DNA from: CAWEYO01 sp963813315
GTDB taxonomy: Bacteria > Pseudomonadota > Alphaproteobacteria > Rhizobiales > Rhizobiaceae
Assembly: GCA_963813315.1 (NCBI GenBank)
Contig: CAWEYO010000014.1
Location: forward strand, 124,001 to 188,000
Length of the DNA stretch: 64,000 nucleotides
Direction of reading: 5' to 3'
The stretch's first letter is position 1. Each line of letters starts with the position of its first letter. The translations under genes were made by a program, and so were the position numbers. Of this stretch, positions 8,386 through 17,492 are shown piece after piece. The notes beneath the pieces were generated by a model. That model searched no databases and was not told the DNA's origin. It saw only the letters and a list, made by a program, of their open reading frames with translations.

Positions 8386-9755
8386 CCGCTCTCTCGACCG
8401 CGACAGACGACGCCGAGCCGACCGTTTCAACCGCGCCCACCTTCAAAGAGGCGACCAAGCTCTGGGCGAAGATCGGCCTCCTGTCGTTCGGGGGCCCGGC
8501 CGGGCAGATCGCATTGATGCATCGCATTTTGGTCGACGAGAAGAAGTGGCTGGACGAGCCGCGTTTCCTGCACGCGCTCAACTACTGCATGCTGCTGCCC
8601 GGCCCGGAAGCCATGCAGCTTGCAACATACGCCGGCTGGCTGCTGCATGGCGTGAGAGGCGGGCTTGTCGCCGGGCTGCTTTTCGTGCTGCCGGGCGCCT
8701 TCGTCATTACGCTCCTGTCAGCAATCTACCTGGCGGTCGGCGATGTGCCGCTTGTCCAGGGCCTGCTGTTCGGGCTGAAGGCGGCCGTGCTCGCCGTCGT
8801 GCTCGAGGCGCTGATCAAGGTGTCGAAGCGCGCCCTCAAGAGCGGCTTGATGGTGGCGCTGGCGATCGCGGCCTTCGTGGCAATCGCCTTCCTGAACCTG
8901 TCGTTTCCAGTCATCATCGCTGCGGCCGCGGTCTGCGGCTTGCTCGGGCACGTCTTCGGGTACCGGACGAACGGCGGCACAGGAGAAACGAACGAGCAGG
9001 CGGCGGAGCAGCCTCATGCCATGCCCGACTGGACCCGGCCCAGCGCTCGGCGTCTCTTCGCCACGCTAGCCGTCTGGCTGGCGGTCTGGTTCGGGCCGCT
9101 GTTGGTCCTTCATGCAATGTTCGGCAACGGCCATGTGTTTTCCGCTGAGGCATCCTTTTTCTCGAAGATGGCGGCGGTCACCTTCGGCGGGGCTTACGCG
9201 GTGCTTGCCTATGTCGCTCAGCAGGCGGTCGAGGTGCATGGCTGGCTGCGGCCGGACGAGATGTTGACCGGCCTCGGGCTGGCCGAGACAACGCCGGGGC
9301 CGCTGATCCTTGTCCTCGTCTTTGTCGGATTTCTCGGCGGCGCGCGCCTTTCCGGCCTTGCACCGCTCGCCGGCGGTGTCGCAGGCGCCGCCGTCACCTT
9401 GTGGTTCACGTTCGTCCCGTGTTTCCTTTGGATCTTCGCTGGTGCTCCCTATGTGGAGACGGTGCGCAATGTCCGCTGGCTGACGGGTGCGCTGTCAGCG
9501 ATAACAGCGGCGGTCGTCGGCGTTATCGCCAATCTCGCCGTCTGGTTTTCGCTGCATGTGCTGTTTGCCGAGGTCGGGGAACAAGCGGTCGGGCCTTTTA
9601 CGATGCCAGATCCCGATTGGGCGACTTTCGACGTCGCGGCAGCCATCATCGCCATGGCAGCCGCCATCGCGCTCATCCGCCATCACGCCAACATGATCGC
9701 CGTGCTCGTCTTGGCTGCGATCGCGGGGATGGTCTGGCAGCTATCGGGAACTTAG
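8382..9755 (+). CDS. chrA: ChrA chromate efflux transporter
   Basis: 457 residues, the length of two-domain (long-chain) CHR proteins. LWAKIGLLSFGGPAGQIALMH opens the first CHR half and KMAAVTFGGAYAVLAYV the second; each has the conserved FGGP or FGG motif and several hydrophobic helices, and PGPEAMQL and TTPGPLIL are the matching PGP motifs. ChrA exports chromate using the proton motive force. The GTG start overlaps the stop of the preceding rhodanese-ChrB gene, forming a two-gene chromate unit. Confidence 0.92.
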   Translation: MTALSTATDDAEPTVSTAPTFKEATKLWAKIGLLSFGGPAGQIALMHRILVDEKKWLDEPRFLHALNYCMLLPGPEAMQLATYAGWLLHGVRGGLVAGLLFVLPGAFVITLLSAIYLAVGDVPLVQGLLFGLKAAVLAVVLEALIKVSKRALKSGLMVALAIAAFVAIAFLNLSFPVIIAAAAVCGLLGHVFGYRTNGGTGETNEQAAEQPHAMPDWTRPSARRLFATLAVWLAVWFGPLLVLHAMFGNGHVFSAEASFFSKMAAVTFGGAYAVLAYVAQQAVEVHGWLRPDEMLTGLGLAETTPGPLILVLVFVGFLGGARLSGLAPLAGGVAGAAVTLWFTFVPCFLWIFAGAPYVETVRNVRWLTGALSAITAAVVGVIANLAVWFSLHVLFAEVGEQAVGPFTMPDPDWATFDVAAAIIAMAAAIALIRHHANMIAVLVLAAIAGMVWQLSGT

Positions 9756-9756
9756 A

Positions 9757-9853
9757 GCGCGATGATTTCTTCCGGAATTGTCACCGCGCTCTAACTATTT
9801 GATTTCACATGATCTTTTCGAAAACCGCTGCGTACTTTTCGAATCATGCTCTA
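9757..9853. repeat. Palindromic intergenic repeat (AGAGC...GCTCT family)
   Basis: Starts AGAGCGCGATGATTTCTTCC and ends TTTTCGAATCATGCTCTAG, with internal inverted arms GAGCGCG/CGCGCTC and AAAACCGCTGCGTACTTTT. The AAAACCGCTGCG core is shared with the repeats at 55408-55618, 60187-60294 and 61505-61612, so it is a diverged relative. It fills the gap after chrA. Confidence 0.6.
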
Positions 9854-9863
9854 GACGGGGCGA

Positions 9864-9983
9864 TCAGTCCAGGTAGTCGGCGGCCAGTTCGACGTAGTCG
9901 AAGCCGCCGGATCGTCCGCCAAGATGCTTCGCCAGGAAGTCCTCGATGAGGCGGGCGCGCTTTACATTTGTCTGCCAGCGCAT
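9864..9983 (-). CDS. Candidate 39-residue protein
   Basis: ATG 9983 follows AAGAGGAAA and opens a 39-codon frame ending at TGA 9864. The product begins MRWQTNVKRARLIED and ends in an acidic GFDYVELAADYLD. It is basic at the front and acidic at the back, with no membrane segment. It lies just downstream of prs on the same strand and could share its transcript. The spacing from ribosome site to start is short. No family recognised; it may be chance. Confidence 0.4.
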   Translation of the reverse strand: MRWQTNVKRARLIEDFLAKHLGGRSGGFDYVELAADYLD

Positions 9984-10043
9984 TTTCCTCTTGCATGGAA
10001 GTCGCGCATATTGGTGGACGGCGATCGGCGCCCATCCGGCCGA

Positions 10044-10979
10044 TCAATCGAACAGGCTGGACACCGACTCCTCGGTTGCGGTGCGCGAGATCGCCTCGCC
10101 GATCAGGTCCGCGATGGAGACGACGCGGATGTTGTGCGCTTCGACCACGGTCTGCGTCGGCTGGATGGAATCGGTAATGACCAGTTCCTGCAGCTTCGAG
10201 CCCGTGATACGGGCTGTGGCCCCGCCCGAGAGCACCCCGTGGGTGATATAGGCGGCGACGCTGCTCGCGCCTTTGGTCAACAGCGCGTCGGCAGCGTTAC
10301 AGAGCGTGCCGCCCGAATCGACGATGTCGTCGATCAGCAGGCAATCCTTGCCGCGAACATCGCCGATGACATTCATCACTTCCGACTCGCCCGGCCGCTC
10401 GCGGCGCTTGTCTACGATGGCAAGCTGCGCATCCAGCCGCTTTGCCAGCGCGCGGGCGCGGACGACGCCCCCGACATCGGGCGAAACCACCATGACGTTG
10501 GCAAGCTGCTTGTACTTTGCCTTTACATCGCGCGCCATTACCGGCACGGAAAAGAGATTGTCGGTCGGTATGTCGAAAAACCCCTGGATCTGGCCGGCAT
10601 GGAGATCGAGCGTCAGCACGCGGTCTGCACCGGCGCGGGCGATCATGTTGGCGACCAGCTTGGCCGAGATGGGGGTGCGGCCCGATGCGCGCCGGTCCTG
10701 TCGCGCATAGCCGAAATAGGGGATCACCGCTGTGATGCGCCGCGCCGACGAGCGCATGAACGCGTCGATCATGATCAGGAGTTCCATCAGGTGATCGTTG
10801 GTGGGATAGGAGGTCGATTGTAGGACGAAGACATCCTCGCCTCGCACATTCTCCTGAATCTCCACGAAGATTTCCTGGTCGGCGAAGCGCCTGACGCTGG
10901 CCTTTCCGATCGGGATGTTAAGGTAGCGGGTGACCGCCTCGGCCAGCACCCGGTTGGAATTGCCCGCGAAAAGTTTCAT
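10044..10979 (-). CDS. prs: Ribose-phosphate pyrophosphokinase
   Basis: 311 residues. MKLFAGNSNRVLAE, the flexible loop YARQDRRASGRTPISAK and the PRPP-binding signature CLLIDDIVDSGGTLCNAA are all present. It makes PRPP from ribose 5-phosphate and ATP for nucleotide, histidine, tryptophan and NAD synthesis in the cytosol. The start is fixed by the conserved N-terminus. A promoter lies at 11020-11047. Confidence 0.97.
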   Translation of the reverse strand: MKLFAGNSNRVLAEAVTRYLNIPIGKASVRRFADQEIFVEIQENVRGEDVFVLQSTSYPTNDHLMELLIMIDAFMRSSARRITAVIPYFGYARQDRRASGRTPISAKLVANMIARAGADRVLTLDLHAGQIQGFFDIPTDNLFSVPVMARDVKAKYKQLANVMVVSPDVGGVVRARALAKRLDAQLAIVDKRRERPGESEVMNVIGDVRGKDCLLIDDIVDSGGTLCNAADALLTKGASSVAAYITHGVLSGGATARITGSKLQELVITDSIQPTQTVVEAHNIRVVSIADLIGEAISRTATEESVSSLFD

Positions 10980-11019
10980 GCACTGTCCCCGGCGAGAGCC
11001 GCAGCCCGGATATGACGGG

Positions 11020-11047
11020 CTTTTAGCGTCGTTCGCCGCTATTGCAA
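11020..11047 (-). promoter_or_regulatory. Probable prs promoter
   Basis: Minus-strand TTGCAA (11042-11047) and TAAAAG (11020-11025) are 16 bases apart. The start point would be near 11013, giving a short leader of about 35 bases before prs ATG 10979. Confidence 0.45.
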
Positions 11048-11127
11048 GCTCCTAGTCTCCTTGACCAGGGATACGTGTGCTATTTCCTAGCCAACGGGAT
11101 ACAAAGGCGTGCTGCCGCGATGTTGCG

Positions 11128-11306
11128 GCCTCCCCGCATCGTCGCATCCTCGGGCTTGACCCGAGGACCCATGTCCGGAACGCTCATCGTGGTGGAGGCG
11201 GTGGAAATCTGGACCGCCGCGCCGCCTTCATGTTCAGGCCTGGATCCCAGGGTCTGCACCTTCGCTCCGCTTCGGCTCCGCCCTGGGATGACGAAGAGGG
11301 GGGACG
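11128..11306. repeat. Intergenic palindromic repeat (CCTCGGG...CCCGAGG family)
   Basis: Contains the hairpin CCTCGGGCTTGACCCGAGG (11148-11166) and, about 75 bases later, GGATCCCAGGGTC... with ...CCCTGGGATGACG. A shorter relative of the first hairpin lies at 28617-28665. This fills most of the prs-lipoprotein gap (10980-11412); no gene is seen there. Confidence 0.6.
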
Positions 11307-11412
11307 ATTCCGCTCCGAGATTGGGGACGTTTCCGCTCCAGGATGGCGAGGGGACGCCAACCGCTGTCGCTTGTGATTGGCCAACCCTCTCCGCATCGTG
11401 CGGCGACGGCCG

Positions 11413-11961
11413 TCAGCCTGTGCGCTTTGAAAGCCAGGCAGCGAGCTGATCGACTGTCTGGTCGGCGATTGCCTGCATCGTCTGGCTCGAAACGGAAGCC
11501 CAGCCTTCGCCTCTGGCGGCCGACTTCTCCTGGCCTTGGATGCGGTGCAGGCGGTTACCGTGGGGATCGAGTACGTCCCAGACATAGATCACCGTCGTTC
11601 CGTCGCCATCGGAAATCGCGGAGAGATAGCCCTTGAGCACATGGGTGCTCCGCGTGCTCCCGCCGCCCGCGAGCTGGATGCCGCGCTCGCGCGCCTTGAG
11701 CGCGATGCGTTCGGTGAGCGGCGTCACCGCCTCTACTGTCGCGCCCACGATAGGAGCGAGCTGCAGGCTCGTGCCTGAGGCGACCGCGGCCGCCGGCTCC
11801 GCCGCAGCATTTCCAACGGACGCCGTCGCCGCGACGGCGGGCGTGGATTGTACGGATTGCGGCGTTGTTATCGCTGCCGGGGCCAGCGTCCTTTCCATGC
11901 TTGTGCAGGCAGTGAGCGAGGAAGCAGCCAGGAACAAAGCCATGACGGCGGATCTACTCAT
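11413..11961 (-). CDS. Predicted lipoprotein, function unknown
   Basis: 182 residues from ATG 11961, which is preceded by GGAGCGTGAAGGA. MSRSAVMALFLAASSLTAC is a lipoprotein signal peptide with lipobox LTAC (Cys19), so the protein should be anchored to the membrane facing the periplasm. An Ala/Thr/Pro-rich linker follows to about residue 60, then a compact domain (…GTTVIYVWDVLDPHGNRLHRIQG…). It sits between prs and the M24 hydrolase on the same strand. A longer frame begins at 12042 but would bury the signal peptide. Family not recognised. Confidence 0.75.
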   Translation of the reverse strand: MSRSAVMALFLAASSLTACTSMERTLAPAAITTPQSVQSTPAVAATASVGNAAAEPAAAVASGTSLQLAPIVGATVEAVTPLTERIALKARERGIQLAGGGSTRSTHVLKGYLSAISDGDGTTVIYVWDVLDPHGNRLHRIQGQEKSAARGEGWASVSSQTMQAIADQTVDQLAAWLSKRTG

Positions 11962-12038
11962 TCCTTCACGCTCCGGGCATCCGCCCTTCACGCTCCGGGC
12001 ATCAGCGCCAAGTCCTTTCAATCTTTTCCAGAATGGAC

Positions 12039-13190
12039 TCATTGTACGATCAAGTCGAGATCATGACGGGAGAGCGGCTTTGGCTGCGAATCGGTTGTCA
12101 GATAGGTGCGCCCCAGCGTCATCGCTGTCTCCGTCTCGGAGTCCATGATGATCATGTGTGCAAAGAGCGTCATGTCAGGTGCGATCGCCTCCGAATTGCC
12201 CTGGTAGAACATCGGCATGTCCATCCAGCTAGGGGTAAAGCGGGCGCCTAGAGAATAGCCGCAGGCGTTCAAGCGGTGCTTGATGAGCCCGCGTGCTTCC
12301 ATGACACGGGCGTGCGCGTCGAAGACGTCGCCGAACGTGTTGCCGGGCACCATTGCTTTCTCGACCGCGATCAGCGCGGCGCGGGCGGCGTCGTAGAGCT
12401 CCTGATGCCGTTTCGACACTTTGCCGGTCAGCACCGTGCGCATCATCGCGGCATGGTAATGGTGGAAGACGCCGGCCCATTCAAGGGTCAACTGGTCGTT
12501 CTTCAGGAGCTTGCGCCGGCCTGCCTTGTACCGGCACAGCAGCGCGTCGGCGCCTGAGCCGATGATGAACTCGTTGGCTGGATAATCGCCTCCGCCTGCA
12601 AAAATCGCGCCCTGCATGGCGGCCAGGATCGCGCCTTCGTCTCCGCCCTGCTTGATCAGCGGGAGGGCGGCATCGAGGGCCTCGTCGGCAAGGCCCGCGG
12701 CCTTTTCCACTTTCTTGATCTCGGCCGGGCTCTTGAACAGGCGCAGCCGGGACACGAGGCCGGAAGCGTCGGCGATCTGGCCGAAGGTCTGCATCTGCTC
12801 GTCGAGGCGGCGCCCGTTGTAGGCGGTGAGCCCATGCGTATCATATTCGATGCCAATTCGAGCTCCGAGGAGGTCGAGATCGTTCAGCAGATTGCGTAGG
12901 TCCAGCGCCGGATTGGCTCCGTCACGGTCGGTCCACAGCACGATGTTTTCGATCGTGGAGGTATGGCGCGCCTGACGCAGATCGGCTGAGCGGGTGAGGA
13001 GCAGCATCGACCCATCCGCTTTCACTACGAGGCACTGGAAGAAGCAAAAGCCGAACGTGTCGTAGCCGGTTAGCCAGTACATGCTTTCCTGGGCGAACAG
13101 CAGGACCGCATCGAGCTTCTTCTCCGCCATCTCGATCATCAGCCGGTCGCGCCGCGCGTCATACTCCGCGCGATCGAAGTGAAGCGCCAT
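12039..13190 (-). CDS. M24-fold (pita-bread) hydrolase, Xaa-Pro peptidase/creatinase-like
   Basis: 383 residues: an N-terminal creatinase/prolidase N domain (about 10-145) and an M24 fold (about 155-375). The usual five metal ligands are not in consensus: where metallopeptidases have D-x-G and D-x-T-R-T, this protein reads EWAGVFHHYHAAMMRT, and GYSLG replaces the GHGIG histidine loop. That pattern resembles metal-independent members such as creatinase and ectoine hydrolase, so true Xaa-Pro peptidase activity is doubtful. ATG 13190 shares one base with the pgeF stop (TGATG), so translation is coupled. Confidence 0.8.
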   Translation of the reverse strand: MALHFDRAEYDARRDRLMIEMAEKKLDAVLLFAQESMYWLTGYDTFGFCFFQCLVVKADGSMLLLTRSADLRQARHTSTIENIVLWTDRDGANPALDLRNLLNDLDLLGARIGIEYDTHGLTAYNGRRLDEQMQTFGQIADASGLVSRLRLFKSPAEIKKVEKAAGLADEALDAALPLIKQGGDEGAILAAMQGAIFAGGGDYPANEFIIGSGADALLCRYKAGRRKLLKNDQLTLEWAGVFHHYHAAMMRTVLTGKVSKRHQELYDAARAALIAVEKAMVPGNTFGDVFDAHARVMEARGLIKHRLNACGYSLGARFTPSWMDMPMFYQGNSEAIAPDMTLFAHMIIMDSETETAMTLGRTYLTTDSQPKPLSRHDLDLIVQ

Positions 13191-13984
13191 CAGTCGTCCT
13201 CCAATGCAATCGCTGAAATCAGCCGCCCGTAATCCGCTTCATCGCGGTGTGTGGCGCGCCGATAGGAATAGAACAGATCCTCCTCGGCATAGGTGCAGCG
13301 CCCGAGCTGGCTGGCCTGCACGCCTGCCCGGCCGAGACGCTCGACCGTGTAAAGGTTGAGGTCGAACATGAAGTGGCCGGCCCTTGCCGATGCTATGAAA
13401 TAGCGCGCATTGCCGGAATCTGCATCCGTGAAGCGCGCGGCGAATTCCGCCCCGACTTCGTAGTTGGCCTGGCTGATCGACGGGCCAAGCACGGCTATGA
13501 TACGTACGCGACTTGCGCCAAGGCCTTCCATTGCCGTGATCGTGTTTTCCAGAACGCCCGTCAGCGCTCCCTGCCAGCCGGCATGCGTAGCGCCGATGAC
13601 GCGCGCCTCGGGATCGGCGAACAGCACCGGCCCGCAATCGGCGGCGGAAGCCCCGATCGCCAGCCCCGGACGATTGGTCACCATCGCATCGGCCTGAGGT
13701 CGCGGCGGGAAAAAGGCTTCGCGCACGACTAGGACGTCTGGCGAATGGACCTGATGGGCCGAAAGCAGCGAGCCCGGCGCCACCTTCATCCAGGCAGCCA
13801 CGCGGCGCCGGTTTTCGGCCACCTTGTCCGGGTCGTCGTTAGACCCGATACCGGTATTGAGGCCACGATAGATGCCCTCCGATACGCCGCCGGTGCGGGT
13901 GAAGAAGCCGTGGCGGATGCCGGCGCTTGCTGCGGTTTCAAGCATGGGGGACCGGATGGGGTCCGGTTGCGTCTCAGTGAGCAT
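13190..13984 (-). CDS. pgeF: PgeF/YfiH-family peptidoglycan editing factor (polyphenol oxidase fold)
   Basis: 264 residues. HGFFTRTGGVSEG, the HQVHSPDV histidine motif, ADCGPVLFADP and IGATHAGWQGALTGV together carry the two His and Cys zinc ligands of the family. E. coli YfiH removes wrongly incorporated serine from peptidoglycan precursors; related proteins show purine nucleoside phosphorylase or laccase-like activity. It sits in a compact leftward lgt - methyltransferase - pgeF - M24 run, as in many alphaproteobacteria. Confidence 0.9.
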   Translation of the reverse strand: MLTETQPDPIRSPMLETAASAGIRHGFFTRTGGVSEGIYRGLNTGIGSNDDPDKVAENRRRVAAWMKVAPGSLLSAHQVHSPDVLVVREAFFPPRPQADAMVTNRPGLAIGASAADCGPVLFADPEARVIGATHAGWQGALTGVLENTITAMEGLGASRVRIIAVLGPSISQANYEVGAEFAARFTDADSGNARYFIASARAGHFMFDLNLYTVERLGRAGVQASQLGRCTYAEEDLFYSYRRATHRDEADYGRLISAIALEDD

Positions 13985-14080
13985 CGCTGCCTTGTTCTTG
14001 CGAGGACAGGATGAGGCGCATTTCCGACATGCCCCGTTCCCTGTTCGGAGGGCGGACAGTGCGGCAGGGCAGGGGGCAAG

Positions 14081-15169
14081 TCAATGCGATTGCGCGAAGG
14101 CGGGAAGCGGAAGGCGTTCGGGGGCGATCGCCATTACTTTGAACAAAATACCCATCTGGTCGGGTGCTGACAGTCGCTCGACCTCGCTTCTCAGCCTGGC
14201 GCGCGTTGCGTCGTCAGCGCCGGCACCAAGCCGCCCGGCACGCTCGATGAGGCCCATGGCGATCAGGAAATCGCCCTGGTCCATGAGATGTGCAGCCAGC
14301 CCGTGGCGGCGCGCGGCGTTGCCCAGCGCGAAAAAGTCGACATGCGCCGTAAGGTCAGCCTCGCCGGGAGTGGCTAATGGGTCGTCGTAGCGATGTTTTC
14401 TAACGGCCTGCAATGTGTCGCCGAAGGCCGGACCTGCATAGCCATAATCGACGAACAGGCCGGCGCCGCCATGCTCTGCGATTCTGGCGGCGATCGTTTC
14501 CATCAGCGCGGCCCGTGCCGGCGCCAGCTCGACGACCGCGCCCTCCGGTGCGTCATCAGCGCCTGGCGGCAACAACGCCGGGTCGGGAGCGCCGGCCGCC
14601 GCAACGAAGGTCAGCCCGCCGGCTTCATCCAGCCCGACCGCGCGCTCGCGCCACGTTCCGGCCGATTTGGCAAACTGCCTGATTGGAATGGCGTCAAAGA
14701 GTTCATTGCCCACGATGAAAAGGGGTAAGGCAGGCAGGGTGTCGATGGTCTTGTGCCAGGCGGGCCGCGTCCTTGCTCCCTGATGGGACTGCTTCTGGAT
14801 CTCCGTTAGCCTTTCGCTTGTTTCGACCATCGCAAATTCCGCATGTTCGACAAGTTTGGGATCGAGTTTGGACAGCGTCCGCAGAATGTCCTTCATCAGC
14901 GTGCCACGGCCCGGCCCGATTTCCGCGAAGGTCGCCGGCAAAGGGCAGCCGCTGGCATCCCACGCGGTCCGCAGCCAGACAGCGACCAGTTCGCCGAACA
15001 TCTGGCTCACTTCCGGGGCTGTGATGAAATCGCCGTCGCGGCCGAAGGGCTGGCGCGAGGTGTAGTAACCGGCCTCGGGATCGAACAGGCAGATCGCCAT
15101 ATACTGGTTGACCGGCAGCGGTCCTGTGGCCGCGATAAGGTCGATGATTCGCATGGAAAGGGACGTCAT
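14081..15169 (-). CDS. MidA/NDUFAF7-family SAM-dependent methyltransferase
   Basis: 362 residues. The SAM-binding glycine loop EIGPGRGTLMKDIL, the NELFDAIPIRQF motif and DYGYAGPAFGDTLQAV define the DUF185/MidA family; the eukaryotic member NDUFAF7 methylates an arginine of a complex I subunit. The bacterial substrate is not established. ATG 15169 overlaps the lgt stop by four bases (ATGA). The frame is open further upstream to 15487 but that part is antisense-like sequence inside lgt. Confidence 0.88.
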   Translation of the reverse strand: MTSLSMRIIDLIAATGPLPVNQYMAICLFDPEAGYYTSRQPFGRDGDFITAPEVSQMFGELVAVWLRTAWDASGCPLPATFAEIGPGRGTLMKDILRTLSKLDPKLVEHAEFAMVETSERLTEIQKQSHQGARTRPAWHKTIDTLPALPLFIVGNELFDAIPIRQFAKSAGTWRERAVGLDEAGGLTFVAAAGAPDPALLPPGADDAPEGAVVELAPARAALMETIAARIAEHGGAGLFVDYGYAGPAFGDTLQAVRKHRYDDPLATPGEADLTAHVDFFALGNAARRHGLAAHLMDQGDFLIAMGLIERAGRLGAGADDATRARLRSEVERLSAPDQMGILFKVMAIAPERLPLPAFAQSH

Positions 15170-16053
15170 GCGGCCACTGGCCGGGCGCCCCGCCTGGCTG
15201 TTGCCATCGCCCAGATTCCGGCCAGAACCATGGGCAGCGAAAGCACCATGCCCATCGTCAGCCAGCCGCCGAACAGGTAGCCAAGCTGGGAATCCGGCTC
15301 GCGAAAGAATTCGACGAAGATGCGCGACAAACCGTAGCCGACGAGGAAGGCGCCGGCGACGAACCCCGGCGCCGTCAACTTGAGGAAGACATGCGTCAAC
15401 AGGCGCAGCACGACGAACAGGACAAGGCCTTCCAGCGCTGCCTCGTAAAGCTGGCTGGGGTGACGCGGATCGGGGCCGGCGGGACAAGACCCCTGAGTAG
15501 CCTGAAGAATGCGTTCGTTACAGAAAACGATGGCCCACTGCACGTCGGTGACCCGGCCCCAGAGTTCGGAGTTGATGAAATTGGCGCAGCGGACCGTTCC
15601 GAGCGCCACTGGCGCTCCGGCGGCCACGACGTCGAACAGCGTCCACATGTTGATGCCGCGTGAACGCGCAAACAGGATCATTGCCAGCGTCGTGCCAGCA
15701 AAGCCGCCGTGGAACGACATGCCGCCGTTCCAGACGGCGAAGACTTCCAGCGGACTGGCAAGGTAGCGCTGGAGGTCGTAGAAAAGGATGTAACCCAACC
15801 GTCCGCCGGCCACGACGCCGACTGCCGCCCACGGGATGAAGTCGTCCAGATCGTCGAGTTTCATCGGCCGGATACCTTCCGGCCAGAGCTGGGCATCGGC
15901 CACCAGCCGCTTAGCATACCACCAAGCGAAAAGGATGCCGACGATGTAGCCGACACCATACCAGTGGATTGCCAGCGGCCCGATCCTGAAGATCACCGGG
16001 TCGATATTGGGGAGGGCGAGTGCCGCAAGCGGCAGGGCGAGATAGTCGGTCAA
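15166..16053 (-). CDS. lgt: Phosphatidylglycerol-prolipoprotein diacylglyceryl transferase
   Basis: 295 residues with about seven membrane helices. WNGGMSFHGGFAG contains the essential HGG histidine, and RCANFINSELWGR is the Lgt signature. Lgt adds diacylglycerol to the lipobox cysteine of prolipoproteins, the first lipoprotein maturation step at the inner membrane. TTG 16053 is chosen because LTDYLALPLAAL starts at the family's usual position. An ATG at 16146 would add 31 Pro/Arg-rich residues. The ribosome site is weak, so the start is tentative. Confidence 0.93.
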   Translation of the reverse strand: MTDYLALPLAALALPNIDPVIFRIGPLAIHWYGVGYIVGILFAWWYAKRLVADAQLWPEGIRPMKLDDLDDFIPWAAVGVVAGGRLGYILFYDLQRYLASPLEVFAVWNGGMSFHGGFAGTTLAMILFARSRGINMWTLFDVVAAGAPVALGTVRCANFINSELWGRVTDVQWAIVFCNERILQATQGSCPAGPDPRHPSQLYEAALEGLVLFVVLRLLTHVFLKLTAPGFVAGAFLVGYGLSRIFVEFFREPDSQLGYLFGGWLTMGMVLSLPMVLAGIWAMATARRGARPVAA

Positions 16054-16310
16054 TCTGGGCTCGCTGCGAGGTCGGCGGGTCGGGGACGGACCATGCGGCA
16101 GGGGCTGGGCGAGGTCAAGGCAGCCTCGGGCTCCTGCCGGTGCCATCGCTACTACGGGAACAACAGCGACTCGTAGTCCATGGCACCGTGAAGCACGTGC
16201 AGGATTTCGATTGTGTCGGCTTCAATGCGCCGGCTCGCCCGCCCGGAGGCTTTCCGCCTTGCATTATTCCTGCCCTGCCATTACCTCGAAGGAAACATGC
16301 GAGGTTTGCC

Positions 16311-16634
16311 ATGCCCACCGGATCGAACCGCATTCTGGATGAATTCGCCAAGCTGATGACGGATGCCGCAGGCGCGGCGCAAGGTGTCCGCCGCGAGGTC
16401 GAGAACGCCTTCAAGGCGCAGGCAGAACGTCTCCTGAATTCGATGGAAGTGGTGCAACGCGAGGAGTTCGAGGCGGTGCGCGAGATGGCACTCAAGGCGC
16501 GCGCCGAGAACAAAAAGCTCGAAGCGCGCATTGCCGAACTTGAGGCGAGGCTGTCGAAGACGCCGGGGGAGGAGCCAACTGCCACGGCCGAAGCCGCGCC
16601 GAAGCGGGCCGCAAGGCCTTCTCCCAAGAAATAA
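16311..16634 (+). CDS. ubiK: UbiK/BMFP-domain accessory factor
   Basis: 107 residues, divergent from lgt. NRILDEFAKLMTDAAGAAQGV and the amphipathic heptads ending ELEARLSK are the BMFP domain: an amphipathic membrane-fusogenic helix plus a trimeric coiled coil. E. coli UbiK assists the ubiquinone biosynthesis complex, probably at the lipid interface. The tail is Ala/Pro/Lys-rich. ATG 16311 has GAGG about nine bases upstream and matches the usual start. Confidence 0.85.
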   Translation: MPTGSNRILDEFAKLMTDAAGAAQGVRREVENAFKAQAERLLNSMEVVQREEFEAVREMALKARAENKKLEARIAELEARLSKTPGEEPTATAEAAPKRAARPSPKK

Positions 16635-16953
16635 TTCTTGAACTCCGTCTGCCGGGCTGGCGCCAAAAAACGCTTTGCCGTGAATCCCTTATCCGGCTTG
16701 CATGAATCTTTGCGACAGACTCTATCCACACCCCCGTTTCGCGTCATGCGAAAAAGGGCTGGCGCCTTAACTCTGCATCAATACACTGAATTTGTTGCAT
16801 GATTCGGGGACGGGTCATGCGCCGGGCAGCGGAGGTCCGGCTTGGGGACGCTGTGCTGCCTTCCTGCCCGCCGCTTGAGTTTTTGATTTGTTGTCGTGTG
16901 TGCCATCCCGGGAGCGGGCGGTGGCGCTCCCAGAACGACAGGAAGCATTTTTC
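16635..16953. other. Intergenic stretch without a recognised gene
   Basis: About 320 bases between ubiK and the ybjN-like gene. It contains a CcrM-type GANTC site (GATTC near 16802) and T-rich tracts near 16880, but no coding frame with a start signal, no clear terminator and no repeat family member. Confidence 0.4.
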
Positions 16954-17454
16954 ATGGAACTTCTAGAGATAGAACTTGCGCGTGACTGTCATCCAGTCGA
17001 CGTCATCGAGCAGGTAGCACACAACAACGACTGGGCCTTCGAGCGCACGGGAGACGACGAAATTTCCATCTCCGTCGCCGGCACGTGGACAGACTATCAG
17101 GTTTCCTTTTCCTGGATGGAGGACTTCGAGGCGCTGCATCTGGCCTGCGCGTTCGACATCACGGTGCCGGAAAACCGCGCCCTTGAGGTGATGCGGCTGC
17201 TTTCGCTTATCAATGAACAGATGCTGTTCGGCCATTTCGATCTTTGGGAGCAGGAAGGCGCGATCATGTTTCGGCAATCGCTGCTGCTCGCCGGCGGCGC
17301 GGAACCGACCAGCCAGCAAGTCGAGGTGCTGCTCTCCAGTGCGCTCGAGGCCTGCGAGTGCTATTTCCAGGCCTTTCAGTTCGTGGTTTGGTCGGGCACG
17401 CCGGCCAGGGAGGCACTGTCCAGCGTTCTCTTCGAGACGCACGGCAGCGCCTGA
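16954..17454 (+). CDS. YbjN-domain protein
   Basis: 166 residues, acidic and soluble. The order of conserved segments (WAFERTGDDEISISVAG, WMEDFEALHLACAFD, RLLSLINEQMLFGHFDLW, ECYFQAFQFVVW) matches the YbjN/bacterial sensory-transduction regulator fold related to type III secretion chaperones. Function is unknown; E. coli YbjN affects motility and stress phenotypes. ATG 16954 follows AGGAAG. In many rhizobia this gene precedes proC; here it precedes csaA. Confidence 0.82.
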   Translation: MELLEIELARDCHPVDVIEQVAHNNDWAFERTGDDEISISVAGTWTDYQVSFSWMEDFEALHLACAFDITVPENRALEVMRLLSLINEQMLFGHFDLWEQEGAIMFRQSLLLAGGAEPTSQQVEVLLSSALEACECYFQAFQFVVWSGTPAREALSSVLFETHGSA

Positions 17455-17492
17455 TGAGCTCTTAGAGCAAGATGACTTCCGGAGCGGCGAGC

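Noticed and set aside
15170..15487. N-terminal extension of the MidA-type methyltransferase
   Set aside because: Lies entirely inside lgt in another frame; the four-base ATGA overlap at 15166-15169 gives a better start.
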